Part shown: one piece after another, positions 11,652 to 22,640 of the stretch
Numbering within the stretch: the stretch's first letter is position 1
Layout of the letters: each line of letters begins with the position of its first letter
Assembly: GCF_963576545.1 (NCBI RefSeq)
Contig: NC_083655.1
Span: 3,735,871 to 3,799,870, forward strand
Source of the DNA: Limanda limanda
Lineage: Eukaryota; Chordata; Actinopteri; Pleuronectiformes; Pleuronectidae
Length of the DNA: 64,000 nucleotides
Direction of reading: 5' to 3'
The notes under the pieces: generated by a model
The model's input: the letters and a program-made list of their open reading frames with translations, nothing else
Database searches by the model: none
What the model was told of the DNA's origin: nothing
Made by a program: the position numbers and the translations under genes

Positions 11652-13365
11652 TCGGACTCTTATTAGTGTCACCGATGTCCAGGCGTGGAGACGTCCTGCC
11701 AGGTGGAAGATGTGACACCGATTTGTCCGGCTCACAATGTCAGTGGGAGCTCTGGGCTTCGGCTTCTCAGTGCAAAGCAAATGTTCAGGTTTATTAATTT
11801 GGCACTTCTTTTAAAGATGCATTGCTCTCTTGACAAATTCATATCAGAACATGAATTAATCCAAATGTGAATAGAGTATGAGTCTATATAGGGACTCTCC
11901 GAAGGCTTTTAAGATCTTGGAACTGCATCGATAGTTTCTGTATCGTCCCAGAATCAAAGCAATGCAAATGACTCTCATTGATCTATAATTTGAAGCCAGT
12001 TCATTCCAATATTTCATGTGGCCTTGCACAAGACAAGCCGAGCGTCCCCGGCTTGTAAAACTTCAGAGCTCAGACAATTCTCGATCAATCCAAATTGCTT
12101 TGAGTTTAACGTCTGCGTCGCCGTTAAAGTTGTCATCAGAGGCAATACTTTAAATTAGCTCACGGATAATTAAAAGGTAAAGCACACAATGCTTAATCAC
12201 GGCTCTGATGAGTCCACATTCACTAAAGTCTGCATCTTCCATAAGTCTGTGATGACTGAAGGCTGCAGACAGATTACATGTCTCCGTGCAGCCGCAGTAC
12301 AAATGGTGGCTGATTATCCAAAGTATGATTAATATCCAGTGCCAGGAAACCCTGTTTATATCAATACACTGTCACTGGGATATTTTCCCCTCTCCCCCAG
12401 GTGTAACAGCACATGATGTATTTGAAATAAATGCCTGTCATGGAAATAAATTTGACAGACAAGCCGTCAGCTTCGATACATCCTGGGTGGTCTCCTGCAT
12501 TACAGTACCTGAGATGTTCATTGGAAGAAAAACAAGCTGCCGATGGGTTTCTGACTCGCTGACAGCAGAGGACTTTAAGGGCACATTGGTTATTATGTTG
12601 TATGAGCATATTTATTTTTTTATACATTTCCCACCTGGTTCATTTCGAGCCTTCGAGCTCTTTTTTCTTTTCTTTTCGCTCGCTGTCATTTCACGGTGAC
12701 ATTGATGTGACACGTGGCTGAGACGCTGTCCGGCGAGACAATTATTCATTTAGCCGTAAAGCTAACAGCGGATTGGATATCTTTAGAAACCGGGATCAAT
12801 ACAACCTGGTGCATTTCATTTCATTTCAAAATGATTAATAATGAGGAATATTTTTTGGGGGGGGGGGAAATCAGAGCCGTGAGGCGGGAATGTGCTGAGA
12901 AACCCTTTCTCCTCGCACAGCAGAAACAGATTGGGTGTAATAATGAAATGACAAATGTCAGGTTGCGATACCATGTGTTGAAACATTACTTACCGCCAAA
13001 ACAAACTCATGTGTGAGCTTCACCAGAACGGCTTGGATGAAACCAAAGCAGGAAGAGATGAAGGAACAGTTGGGGTTGATCATACTTTAGTTTGGAATAT
13101 AAGAGGAGATGAAACTTTATTTTCACATTTTTTATTTATTCACTAATAACTGGTTCTTATTGGAAGCACTAATTAAAAACAAGAATAACCAGAATTAAAC
13201 TTTCATCAAAACACAAAACAAAAGTGACACAGATTCTCACATGTGCCGTCGTTTGCTGAACAATCACATGCAGCTGTCAGCTCCAGATGTTGACTGGAGT
13301 GTGAACATGTGGATTTGAAGACAGGAAGGAGGGAGCATCCTGAGAGTGATGCCTACAGTACATAC
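11652..13365. other. Unique non-coding sequence, CNE-like in part
   Basis: No exon is convincing. About 12100-12650 is low in simple repeats and reads like conserved non-coding DNA (GGATAATTAAAAG, GTATGATTAATATCC), although conservation cannot be measured here. A G11 run lies at 12857-12867. Confidence 0.35.
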
Positions 13366-13368
13366 ATA

Positions 13369-13406
<38 letters not shown>
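13366..13406. repeat. (TA)n microsatellite
   Basis: A nearly perfect TA tract with one extra T at the start, ending in TATATTG. Confidence 0.95.
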
Positions 13407-13408
<2 letters not shown>

Positions 13409-13538
13409 GCCTGTTATACCCGGTGTGAGAAGGATTCCTCCATGTCAGTTACAGAGCAAAGGTGCAGTGCACTGAATACCTGAGATGTTTTTGTCTGTCA
13501 GTGTATGCCTGACTTCTGCCCTAGTGCATGCTGGGTAA

Positions 13539-13549
13539 CCCCCCCCCCC
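13539..13549. repeat. C11 homopolymer
   Basis: Run of C within unique sequence. One of many long G/C runs in the window. Confidence 0.9.
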
Positions 13550-13794
13550 TCCCGGTTTGCTGCAGCGACTGAAATCTAAGAACACACATTCCGCTCGGTC
13601 ATAACTATTCTCACTTAAATAATGTGCTGACGGAGAGATCCCACTCCCACGCTTAAATTAAAATTAAACACTGTGGGTTTTATTCATGAACGGGAAAGTT
13701 TAAGTTTTCTAGAAATACATTTATGTAACGTTATAATGTGGACGTTATGTAAAATGTGAGTCTGATCATAAGAAGCAGAGTGTGTTTTCTGGTT

Positions 13795-13823
13795 TGTGTG
13801 TGTGTGTGTGTGTGAGAGAGAGA
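13795..13823. repeat. (TG)10(GA)5 compound microsatellite
   Basis: A TG tract turns directly into a GA tract, the same order as at 1249-1285. Confidence 0.95.
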
Positions 13824-14740
13824 TTGTGCAAACAATATAGATTTTTTATGATGTTTCGTGCGCAGATTGGTTTGAGGCCAGAACGCCGGCGTCACGCTGG
13901 AAACACACCCGGTAATAATTGGCGCTGGCTCGCTCTCAAAACGCTGCTGGAGGATACCTTGCCATTACATTCCTCTATCGCTTCTGCTCTCTCCAACTAA
14001 ACACATAACTCCCAGTTGAATGATTGCAATTTCAAGCTATTTATGTGCCTCTGTCATTGAAAGCAACAGGTTCACACCCCCTTCAATGGGGGGGTTGTCA
14101 AAAGTCCTCCTGGGAGATGAAGAAAGTCGCTAATTGAAGTAGACGAGGCAGGTGGAGGCGACAGAGACGGGCGCCGCAGCATCACAGCGCTCAGAGAACA
14201 TATCTGACGCTTCAGGAGAATCTGAGGGTTGGATTTTTCCTTTAAGCCCAATTTGTCGCCAAAAAAAGTCAAACAGAACAGAAGGTAAGCCCAAATCAAA
14301 CACTCCGGAATCCAGAGGACCTGAAATTAATTAATCTTCTCCCGGGTAGCAGCTCGTCTGCAAGCAATTTCAGTTGCTTAGAAATGAAATACAACGGGGA
14401 TCAGCAGAAGCAATGTATTAGAAGACACTGGTTGGCCCATGAATGTTACTACAAAAGAAATTCTAAACGTGGGTTGTTGTTCTTGAGGGAGGAAAAGAAG
14501 GAGAATTTTTCGCCGGTCTTTACTGACAGCTCACCGTGTAGAGGCTTCAAGCACAAAAATGAAAATGTAAGTGGAGTAAAGGGCGACATTTGTTTGACAT
14601 CGGCCTTGGAAAAAAATACAAAAGCCACTGGATAAATAATGTTCAGAGGAGAAAAGAACGCCTGAGCTGTTGTCGCTGTGAACTCAAATCCCGAGTTCTC
14701 TGAGCAAGGCCACGACAAAAGCTCACAGTGACCACGACTC
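13824..14740. other. Unique non-coding sequence
   Basis: Short frames on both strands (14152-14334, 14384-14635, 14449-14745) have no protein features. AAATTAATTAATC near 14322-14334 is a homeodomain-type word. Nothing else is seen. Confidence 0.45.
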
Positions 14741-15322
14741 CACACTGTCAGGCCGGGCGAAAGGCAGGACTCAGACGCAGAGCGGATGTGTTAGGAGAAT
14801 GTTTTATTCACACCTCCACACAGAGTAAACTATGGTGCAAAAAATAAAGTCGCTCCAAAAAGGAGGAAAACACTATCTTTACACTGCGATACAAAAATAA
14901 CAATTAAACAAAAGCGCTCCAAAGGGAGGAAAAACAAAGCTTAATTCTATAAACCTAACTGAGACTAAACACTGAAACAAAAAAGGCTACAAGGAATAAT
15001 CACTCAACTGAGGTAAAACTATAAGCACGAGGCTAAGCAAAAACTGAGACTATGACTCTTGTAACTATGGCACGGGCTGGAATGACGACTAAAGACGACA
15101 CACTGGCACAAGACAAAGGGAGACGCAGACTATATGAACACATGGGGGAAAAGGGAACAGGTGGACACAATCAGGAATCAGGGGAGACGATCAGACCGGT
15201 GACACATGAGGAAGGGCAAGTGACCTGAAACGAGAGGAGAGTTACTTTTCAAAATAAAACCGGAAATGACGTGACAAAAAAACACAATACAAGACATGAT
15301 CTCACCGCTGTGTGACACACAC
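14741..15322 (-). mobile_element. Solo LTR (Ty3/gypsy-like) with 5-bp target duplications
   Basis: The LTR proper is 14746-15317 (572 bp). On the plus strand it starts TGTCAGGCC and ends GTGTGACA, so the sense orientation is minus, with TGTCA...TGACA ends. The flanking five bases are identical: CACAC at 14741-14745 and CACAC at 15318-15322. Sense-strand landmarks are a TATA-like TTCATATAGTC near 15130, an AATAAA at 14803-14808, and a terminal CTCTGCGTCTGAGTCCTGCC. This order (TATA, then polyadenylation signal, then the end) is what an LTR needs. No second LTR or internal gag/pol sequence is nearby, so recombination between two LTRs has probably left a solo copy. Family assignment to Ty3/gypsy is by resemblance only. 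Confidence 0.85.
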
Positions 15323-15422
15323 GACAAGTGTCGGGATGAGCTGGAATAAATTCTGTATAAGGTTCACTGTTCATCTTTGTGGAATCTTTGAAACATAAAG
15401 ATGTTTGTTGAGCGGCTTTTAG

Positions 15423-15441
15423 ACATGGACTTTAGAAAATG
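15423..15441. repeat. 19-nt dispersed word, copy A
   Basis: ACATGGACTTTAGAAAATG occurs here and, identically, at 17253-17271. It may be a remnant of a dispersed repeat; the flanks do not align obviously. Confidence 0.6.
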
Positions 15442-17252
15442 TCCAGAAAATTGGGTTTTGGAGAAAGAGACCAAGTTTCAAATCTGCCAGTCCTGCAACC
15501 AGACTCTGTGAAATCACTTGATCGCACCTATTTTAATATTTTCCTTTTTCTTTGTGTCATCGTCAATAACGATTAGCATAAGTGGCTACGTGTTGTTTGT
15601 GTCAAACGGAGGCCAACTGTGATTTATCGATCCCTGCATCGCGAGTCAGTTAAGGTCACGAGGTAATGAATCAAGGTTCAACGCTTGATCCGCAATCGTT
15701 TTGCAAATAGATCAATGGACTGAAATCCTGCAGAAGCGTATAGACATTTATATTTCATTCATTTAAATCTTCACGTTTCACATCCTGACCGGTCACAAGG
15801 GGCCCGAGGCTCAAGCTGGACCAGGTCCTTTTAACGGTGCTGTACTTTTTGTTGTTGCATTTTCTTTGTGAGCTAATTTGCAAAAAATGTAAATGAAATT
15901 ACGAGCTGGAAGGGATGTTGCAAACCAGAGAAACAAACTATTGTTTTTTCCTTTTAAGCCCAGTGCAAAAAGGCAAAGTGACAATGAGTCCACATGTTGG
16001 CTTTCACTATCCTGTCACATCACCATAAAGCTTATCACGAGTTTCCCTTGATACAGAGACATCACACTTACTGATTGTCGTTCAGAGTTTGAAGTTTCGA
16101 CCACTAATTGCTTCCCTGTGGTTAAGAACCTGTAATTAACGGAGCAATTTGTCAGCGTTTCTTTGTAGGAACAGGAAGTGCGTCCGTCTCATATGTTGTA
16201 GAAACGTGATCCTTTCAAAACATTCCATCTGTTTCTGAGAGATTTTGGCCCCTTAATTAAAATCCATACAAATCAGGCCAATGAGTGAAATTTCATGGAA
16301 CAGGAGCCCAAAGCCAAAAAAAAGGCTCCATCACACTTTCAACGCTGGACCGGCGCTCATAGTGCTCCGGCGGTTAGGGTTGTCATGGTGACGAATGCAA
16401 CTGATGTATTTGAGAACGTGCCTTGACGAGCGTGTGCCACCGGTGTAGAATTCAACCAGGACAGAAATCAGCGACGCCATGCTGGTACACACCCTGGGCC
16501 AGCAGCACAAACTGTTGTCAACCAGTAAATACACAATGATCCCCAGAAAATCTGTCGTCCTCCACGCTGTCACACTCGCCCGTTCTCCGAAAACTCAAAT
16601 TTTGATTCAGTGGCACCGGTTTCTGAAATGTGAGGATTCATTGCCCTTCTTTGTGTCATGTTGCAATAATTACTTCAGCCTTATTGTAGAGACGGGATGA
16701 GAGTTACTGGTTCCATATTATAAGAAGTTAAGTTATTGACGTTTCAATCTGTCTGAACAGGAAGTTCTCAGGTTTCTTAAGTGGGCGAAAGGCTGCTTCA
16801 ACCTTTATGTTTATATATAGTATATAAATATACCATATGGACATTTGCTGCGTTTTCATCCCGGGCTGATAATCACCTCCAGTCTGGAAGCATCTCAGGC
16901 GTTTCCCTGCGTATCCTTCACACCGCGGAGCTACAGCAAAGTGCAGATAATGTGAGAGTGCAAGCTGTGCGTCCGCCGAGCCGCGGGAGAAACTGATTGT
17001 GGCAATCACGAGTCAGGATTAGACCACATGGCACGAGTCAGGTTCAGAGGAATCGGTTTAGATGTACTCACACAAACACAAACACACACAAGCACAACTT
17101 GCTGATAAACTCTTCACACCCACACGGTCCTTAAAACAACCATGTGTGGTGATTTCTAACTTCCTGACCACGGGAAGCTTTATAGAAAATAGCACAATTA
17201 AACTATTTATAGTTTTTGTGTCTGGATGGAATTTAACCCAGAAAATCTCAGA

Positions 17253-17271
17253 ACATGGACTTTAGAAAATG
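17253..17271. repeat. 19-nt dispersed word, copy B
   Basis: Identical to 15423-15441, in the same orientation, 1.8 kb away. Confidence 0.6.
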
Positions 17272-18813
17272 ATTGACGACCTGACGAAATCTAACGCAAC
17301 CAAAACTAAATATCGTAGTTTGAGTGCGAGCGCAGGCTTATAAATGAAAGCTTTACAAAATAGGAACATGGAATCGATAAATCTTGCTCTCAAACTGAAA
17401 GACAACGCTCTTGAATAAAGAGAGGAAAACATTTTCCAATAACTTTTGGTTTCACTTAGATATAAGATGCTATAAACACATGGAGATGCCTCATGAAGCG
17501 GGACCTCGATGTCACGGCTCCACCTCCTCGCCTTCACTTCTGAGTTGTGGAAGTGGAGACATGTCGTCCATCTTCATAAACACTCGATGATGTCAAGTTG
17601 GTAAACGGTCCTAAAATAAACGGATCCCTTCAGAACGCCAGCGTCAGCTCAGCCTGGATAAACAATAACTGTTGGTAACAACATTACGTGAGTGAAGCTC
17701 CATCCAGGAGACTTGGTCCTAATTGATTGAGAGCTTTTCTCCACCTCCTCCGGCCTCTCGCTCCTCGTTGTATCGGCGAGGACACGACTCGCTGACGGCT
17801 TCCTCTCCCAGTGGCTGCTGGGTAGTTCTGTCAACAGATCACCCCCCCCCGGCCCACTGAGAGCGAAATCCAACCCGAGGTGGCTGTCCTCTATCTGCTG
17901 TCATTTCTCATTAAAGTGATATGAATCAGTCCTGACACTGTGTAATTGGTAAATGGTAATTTTTTTCTGGGAGGAAATTCTCGGAGTGTGCGGAGAAATC
18001 ACACTTTGGATTTTGAGATGGGAAGGATTATGACACGAGGCGAAGACAGGAGCTTAACTGCCTCTTCCTACTGTCTTTTCTTATTGTATCTGATAGCCGA
18101 GGATTCCACTTGCTCAGGAATCACACACGCCGGTTATCTAGATACTCTCCAATAATGACACCACTGGGTTTTAATATCAGTTGCTATACATCAACTCGCT
18201 GTCTTTTATACTCAGATTTTACAAAGGGAACATTTTCATTGACTTACCCCTCAGAAGAAAGACTTTATTCCTGACAGAAAAAAATCCACTCTGGGAAACG
18301 AGAAGGACTCGTATGCATGATTTTTCTTTTACTTATTTAAACCATATAACGTTTTTCCGTGATCACTAAGGATCGGGGGAGCATCCCGTGATTTCAAAAC
18401 CTGATTAAAGTCACTCATTAATCAACTGCACTTCCCGCGAATTAACATTAACATTGCAATGTAGAGATAAAAACGGGAGATAAAAAGACTGGGGCCTAAG
18501 CAATTAGGAACTTATTGCTGCACAAAGACCCCCAGAGGGAAGACAGAGCAGCTTAATTGGTTTCAGGTTGGTATTGCATTCGTTAGAGTGCCAATGTACC
18601 AGATATGTGCCAATCTGCTGCCTCTCCTTAAGCATAATCTGGAATTAATCAGCACTCTGACGCTTTCTCTCTACCTCTGCATATATTTTACATATTTTTC
18701 AGGAGCACTAAGTGGAAGCTTGCGTCTGAATCACCAATCTCCCGGCAACGGTGGAAGGTGCAAACACGGAGGTCCTGAGAGGAGAGGAGGGTGAAAAGGT
18801 TATCTCACTATAA

Positions 18814-19465
18814 AGCAGGAGAAAACTGCATCCTTTCAAAATAAGAGCACTGAATTGTTTTTAAAGGCAGCAATTGTTTCCCTTATTGATTAATCTGACG
18901 TTTGTTGATTTATAGGCACATTGATTGGGTAGATTGTCTATTGCAATATTTTTTAACATAATAAAGAACACATCATCTCATTTAATTAACTGTGACTAGA
19001 AATATTGGGCATTTTCCCTCTACATGTATTTCAATAATTAATCAATGATCAAAATAGCAGGAGAAAACTGAATCCTTTCAAAATAAGAGCATTGAATTGT
19101 TTTAAAGGCAGCAATTGTTTTCATTATTGATTGATCTTATTGTTTATTGTTATATTTTTAGTATAATGACCAAGGCATCGTCTAATTTAATTAACTGTGA
19201 CTAGAAATATTGGGCATTTTCCTTCTACATGTATTTCAATAATTAATCATTGATCAAAATAGCAGGAGAAAACTGTATCCTTTCAAAATAAGAGCATTGA
19301 ATTGTTTTAAAGGCAGCAATTGTTTTCATTATTGATTGATCTTATTGTTTATTGTTATATTTTTAGTATAATGACCAAGGCATCGTCTAGTTTAATTAAC
19401 TGTGACTAGAAATATTGGGCATTTTCCTTCTACATGTATTTCAACAATTAATCAATGATCAAAAT
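18814..19465 (+). repeat. Tandem triplication, 205-242 bp units
   Basis: Three head-to-tail copies each start AGCAGGAGAAAACTG and end AATGATCAAAAT or TTGATCAAAAT. They are 18814-19055 (242 bp), 19056-19260 (205 bp) and 19261-19465 (205 bp), and a fourth begins AGCAG and stops. By eye, copies 2 and 3 differ at about four positions. Copy 1 has a different, longer central segment but matching ends (CTTTCAAAATAAGAGCA, TTAATTAACTGTGACTAG). The duplication of the second pair is therefore recent relative to the first. No coding potential; it is not a known satellite to me. Confidence 0.95.
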
Positions 19466-19470
19466 AGCAG

Positions 19471-20554
19471 CATGATTATATTTAAGTGGATCAATTATTC
19501 ATTTCAGATCAACTCGGGTTTCTCTCTGAAACAATCTAATCCCTAAGTGTCCGGCCTGGTTGCCCTCGTTAACCTGAAAGTCTTTATGCTCCGTTTGCTT
19601 CAACGCTAACTAACCCTCAATGCATCTAATCATCAATACCCCCATAAACCAAATCAATTAGCGGCACTTAAATTAACCAGGTCTGCTCAGTGTTAGTTAG
19701 CTGTGGTGCACGGAGCCGTCATCCATCACCGACATGACAGCGATGGCTGCTCCCACTCCTGCGATGTGGCGACGCTGCAAAGTGCACGTGTCGCTGCTCG
19801 CATTTAAAAGCAGGATTTGACATTTCCCATTACCATTTGAATGGGTGCGCTACCTTCAGCAATGCTCCCTCTTTTCAGGCTTCATTGAATGACAAGCAGT
19901 AAGTTTTAAAAAATAAAAAAAAAATATTAAAAAGTAGGAATAAAGCAGTGGTTCTGAGCTCGTCTGAGGAGTGGAGGAGGAGCAGGAAAGTGCTCCAGAC
20001 ACACATGACTTCAGGATTCAGCTTCAGGTTGAGTATCAAGCAGAATGTCACTCACACCTCCGGCCCACCTCATGAAACCATTCTATATTCACCATATCTA
20101 GATATTCATTTGGATCTTGTCATCTTCCTTCATCGTCCTGTCTCACAGTGTTCATTTTCAGTTTAAAATTCAAAATTCCTTGATCTGCCTTTTGCTCTGA
20201 ATACGAACCAAAACCAAGAGAAGGTTCTCTCCTGACAAATGTCAAATGTGTATAGTGTTGATTTGGTTTATAGATCTGAAACCACCTAGTTTTTCTTTCT
20301 GAAATAGAAAATGATTTGTAATAATACTTGACATAAACTGTGGAAGGTGAAGGAAAAACACACTTTGTTTGGAAGGGGATTGAAACAACTCACACACAAA
20401 CACACAAAAGGAAAGAGATATTCGGATATCGTCTGTTTTTATTTATTAAAGGCAAGACATTTCAATCAATGGAGAATGCATGTGATTATTAAATATACTT
20501 ATTTACCCAAACATTAACTGCATAACTAATAACCAAAAACAAAAGCATTGAATA
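19471..20554. other. Unique non-coding sequence
   Basis: No gene or repeat is recognised. The part 19590-19880 is compositionally like a conserved non-coding element (ATCAATTAGCGGCACTTAAATTAACC). It is followed by an A-rich stretch at 19908-19935. Confidence 0.4.
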
Positions 20555-20585
20555 ATAAGGAATAGGTTTGCAAAGGGGCGGAAAG

Positions 20586-20623
20586 TTTCCGGTAAATTTC
20601 CGGAAACTTTCCGGAAACTTTCC
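20586..20623. repeat. 11-bp subterminal array, left end of hAT
   Basis: TTTCCGGTAAA, then two TTTCCGGAAAC units, then TTTCC. The CCGG-centred palindromic units near the terminus are plausible transposase-binding sites. Confidence 0.85.
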
Positions 20624-21072
20624 ATGGGAAGTTTAGCTCGGGAATTTTGGGAATTTTGAAAATAAAATAAAAATACGCAAATTAAATGCTGAGCAATAAA
20701 AACATCATTCAAAACTCTATTTTAAAGATGTATGGAATGCAGCACACGCTGCACGTTGAGTTTCAACCCTCCACTGTGCATTCTTCCATCACATGCACAG
20801 ATAACTCCCAGCATCCTTCACTCTACAGCAGGGCTATTGAGGCCTGCTGTAGTGTGCAGGACTAGTCAGGTTAGTTTCGATGATATTACTTGGGAAAATA
20901 TATTAGCATGCTGATTGAGGATTGTTCATCTGTTCATCTAGCCTATTTCCATTGATTTATCCATCAATTGTAAAATATGTTTACAGACGATTCCAATTGT
21001 TTGGCTAACTATTTATATCTCTGGCATTGCATTAGTGTTTTTTACAAACTTTTTTCTCATCTTATTCTACAG

Positions 21073-21283
21073 AACAATGCCACGTGCACTCTCCCATGTG
21101 TGGAGACATTTCACCTCATCCAATGTAAAAGGAAAGGCTGTGTACATTTGCAAATACTGTGCAAAGACCTATGTTAAGAATGACACAAAGATGCAGAAGC
21201 ATATAGTCAAGTGCCCAAAGTTTCCTCAGGACTCAAATCAGCCTATGACAAAACACAATGTTTATATTTATGTCTGTATATGA
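21073..21283 (+). pseudogene. hAT transposase N-terminal exon with BED zinc finger (fragment)
   Basis: A strong acceptor (pyrimidine stretch ending TTATTCTACAG at 21072) precedes the start codon at 21077. The frame then gives 68 residues. Residues 5-46 match a BED finger: W9 and F12 near the start, C25-x2-C28 (CKYC), then H42-x3-C46 (KHIVKC), followed by PKFPQDSNQP. BED fingers bind DNA and are typical of hAT transposase N-termini. The frame stops at 21281-21283 after a non-conserved tail (YIYVCI), and no catalytic core follows, so this is a truncated transposase relic. The start was chosen because the longer frame from 21035 lies in the intron-like pyrimidine tract. A GGTAAA donor-like site lies just past the stop, near 21287. 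Confidence 0.75.
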
Positions 21284-21320
21284 AAAGGTAAATACAGTTA
21301 GTATAAATTACCCACAACAT

Positions 21321-21395
21321 TTCCAGTTTATTCCTGTTAATTCCTGTATATTCCCGTTTATTCCCGTTTATTCCCGTATATTCCCGTTAATTCCC
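21321..21395. repeat. 10-bp subterminal array, right end of hAT
   Basis: Seven and a half units of a 10-bp motif close to TTCCCGTTTA, with the last two bases alternating TA/AA. It lies within the right subterminal region of the hAT element. Confidence 0.93.
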
Positions 21396-21449
21396 ATGGA
21401 AAGTTTGCAACTTTGGATATTCCCGGAATTTTGCAACCCTAATAAGGAA

Positions 21450-22507
21450 CTAGAAAAACTGACCTTGCATCTTAGTCAGGGGATTGCTGCTGCTGCAGTT
21501 TTACTCAGAACACGTTGACAATTTCAACAAATACTGATGTGACTTGACCAATCCTTTCAAAACCCTTAAGAATCGTCTGCAGGACAGGAAGAAGAATTCC
21601 TTTCAGTTCATGACGTCAGAGTGAGACGGAGCATCGAGATCTGATCTGAGATCTGTGACATGGAGCTGTCGTCACTGCTCTCAAACTGACTGAAGAGGAA
21701 AACATGATAAATATAATGAGTTGAGCCAATCTAACCCTTGCACAATAGTTCATTGACATGATTAGAAGTAAATAAAGTAATTACCCATCATGCAGTCTGA
21801 CAAAGCTCCTGCATATAAATAGGCATCATTACGGGCCACAGTGGATGAGTTTGCTGAGCAGTTCTACCTTTGGTGGAAGACGATTCTGATCTAAATTGAT
21901 TGCTATGGGATTATCCAGGATTTATTAAATATTAAGGCATTGACTTCCACTAATGTAGATAATTAGGGTTTATTCAAAGTCAAAACGAAATTGGCATAAA
22001 ATGTGCATGGAAAGTGATTCATTACTGAGCTACTAGTCAGTTCATCAATTATGATTTTTCATTACACATCATAATTAAGAATGCTCCAGCTGAATTGGTG
22101 TGGTGTAAAACTCTCATTACGCTGTTATTTGGATTAACAAATACACTCTGAAACGTTTTGACGCACACTGAATGGAGAACGCTATCAGACAAGTCACAGA
22201 GAAATCACAAGATAATCACGGATCAGTGGAGCACCAGTGAAGGGATTTTCCAGCGCGTCGGTTTATTGGAATTTAGACGCACATTGATCATAGAAGTAGA
22301 GATTTATCTGGGTGTGAAATGCCGGAGCAGGAAACCGAGAGGAAAAAATCCACAAACAGAGCAGCACCATGTCTGACGGGTTCATATAAATGTCAGTTTC
22401 CATTTTTGCATAAACATTATAATCACAGTATATATTTAAAAAACAAACCTGCTAAAACTGGGCAATATTTGCAAATAGCAAATTTATATTTTTAGCTGCT
22501 GTTAATA
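21450..22507. other. Unique non-coding sequence
   Basis: Nothing recognised except AT-rich blocks with homeodomain-type words (22040-22140). No gene. Confidence 0.45.
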
Positions 22508-22640
22508 AAGATGTATAAAGTGAAAAGGTGACAGTGAAAAGGTGAAGCCGAGTCATCTTGATCTCCCCCTGCTGGCTGGCTGCGGTATCGGTCATAAAAA
22601 CCTACCTTCTCCATGTGGCTAGATGGGAAATCAGATGTTT
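22508..22640 (+). repeat. Interspersed repeat, CCCCCTGGTGGC family, copy 2
   Basis: It carries GGTGAAGCC, CCCCCTGCTGGCTGGCTG, CGGTATCGGTCATAAA, CCTTCTCCATGTGGCTAG and ATGGGA in the same order as copy 1 at 9780. It also has a small local duplication (GTGAAAAGGTGA twice, 22519-22544). Confidence 0.7.

Larger units (their letters stand above)
15323..18813. other. Unique non-coding sequence
   Basis: About 3.5 kb without a recognised gene. Frames at 16331-16573, 16728-17009 and 17262-17537 (minus) lack domain features. A 19-nt word is shared between 15423-15441 and 17253-17271. A C9 run lies at 17842-17850. The part 18370-18700 is rich in ATTAATC/GAATTAA words and may be a conserved non-coding element. 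Confidence 0.4.
20555..21449 (+). mobile_element. hAT-type DNA transposon, internally deleted, with 8-bp TSDs
   Basis: The element is 20563-21441 (879 bp). The left end reads TAGGTTTGCAAA and the right end, reverse-complemented, TAGGGTTGCAAA: inverted termini with one mismatch over twelve. Identical 8-bp duplications ATAAGGAA flank it (20555-20562 and 21442-21449), as hAT transposases make. Subterminal arrays occur at both ends: an 11-bp TTTCCGGAAAC array at 20586-20623 and a 10-bp TTCCCGTTTA array at 21321-21395. Internally only one BED-finger exon survives; the catalytic RNase-H-like and dimerisation regions are absent, so the copy is non-autonomous. Confidence 0.92.
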
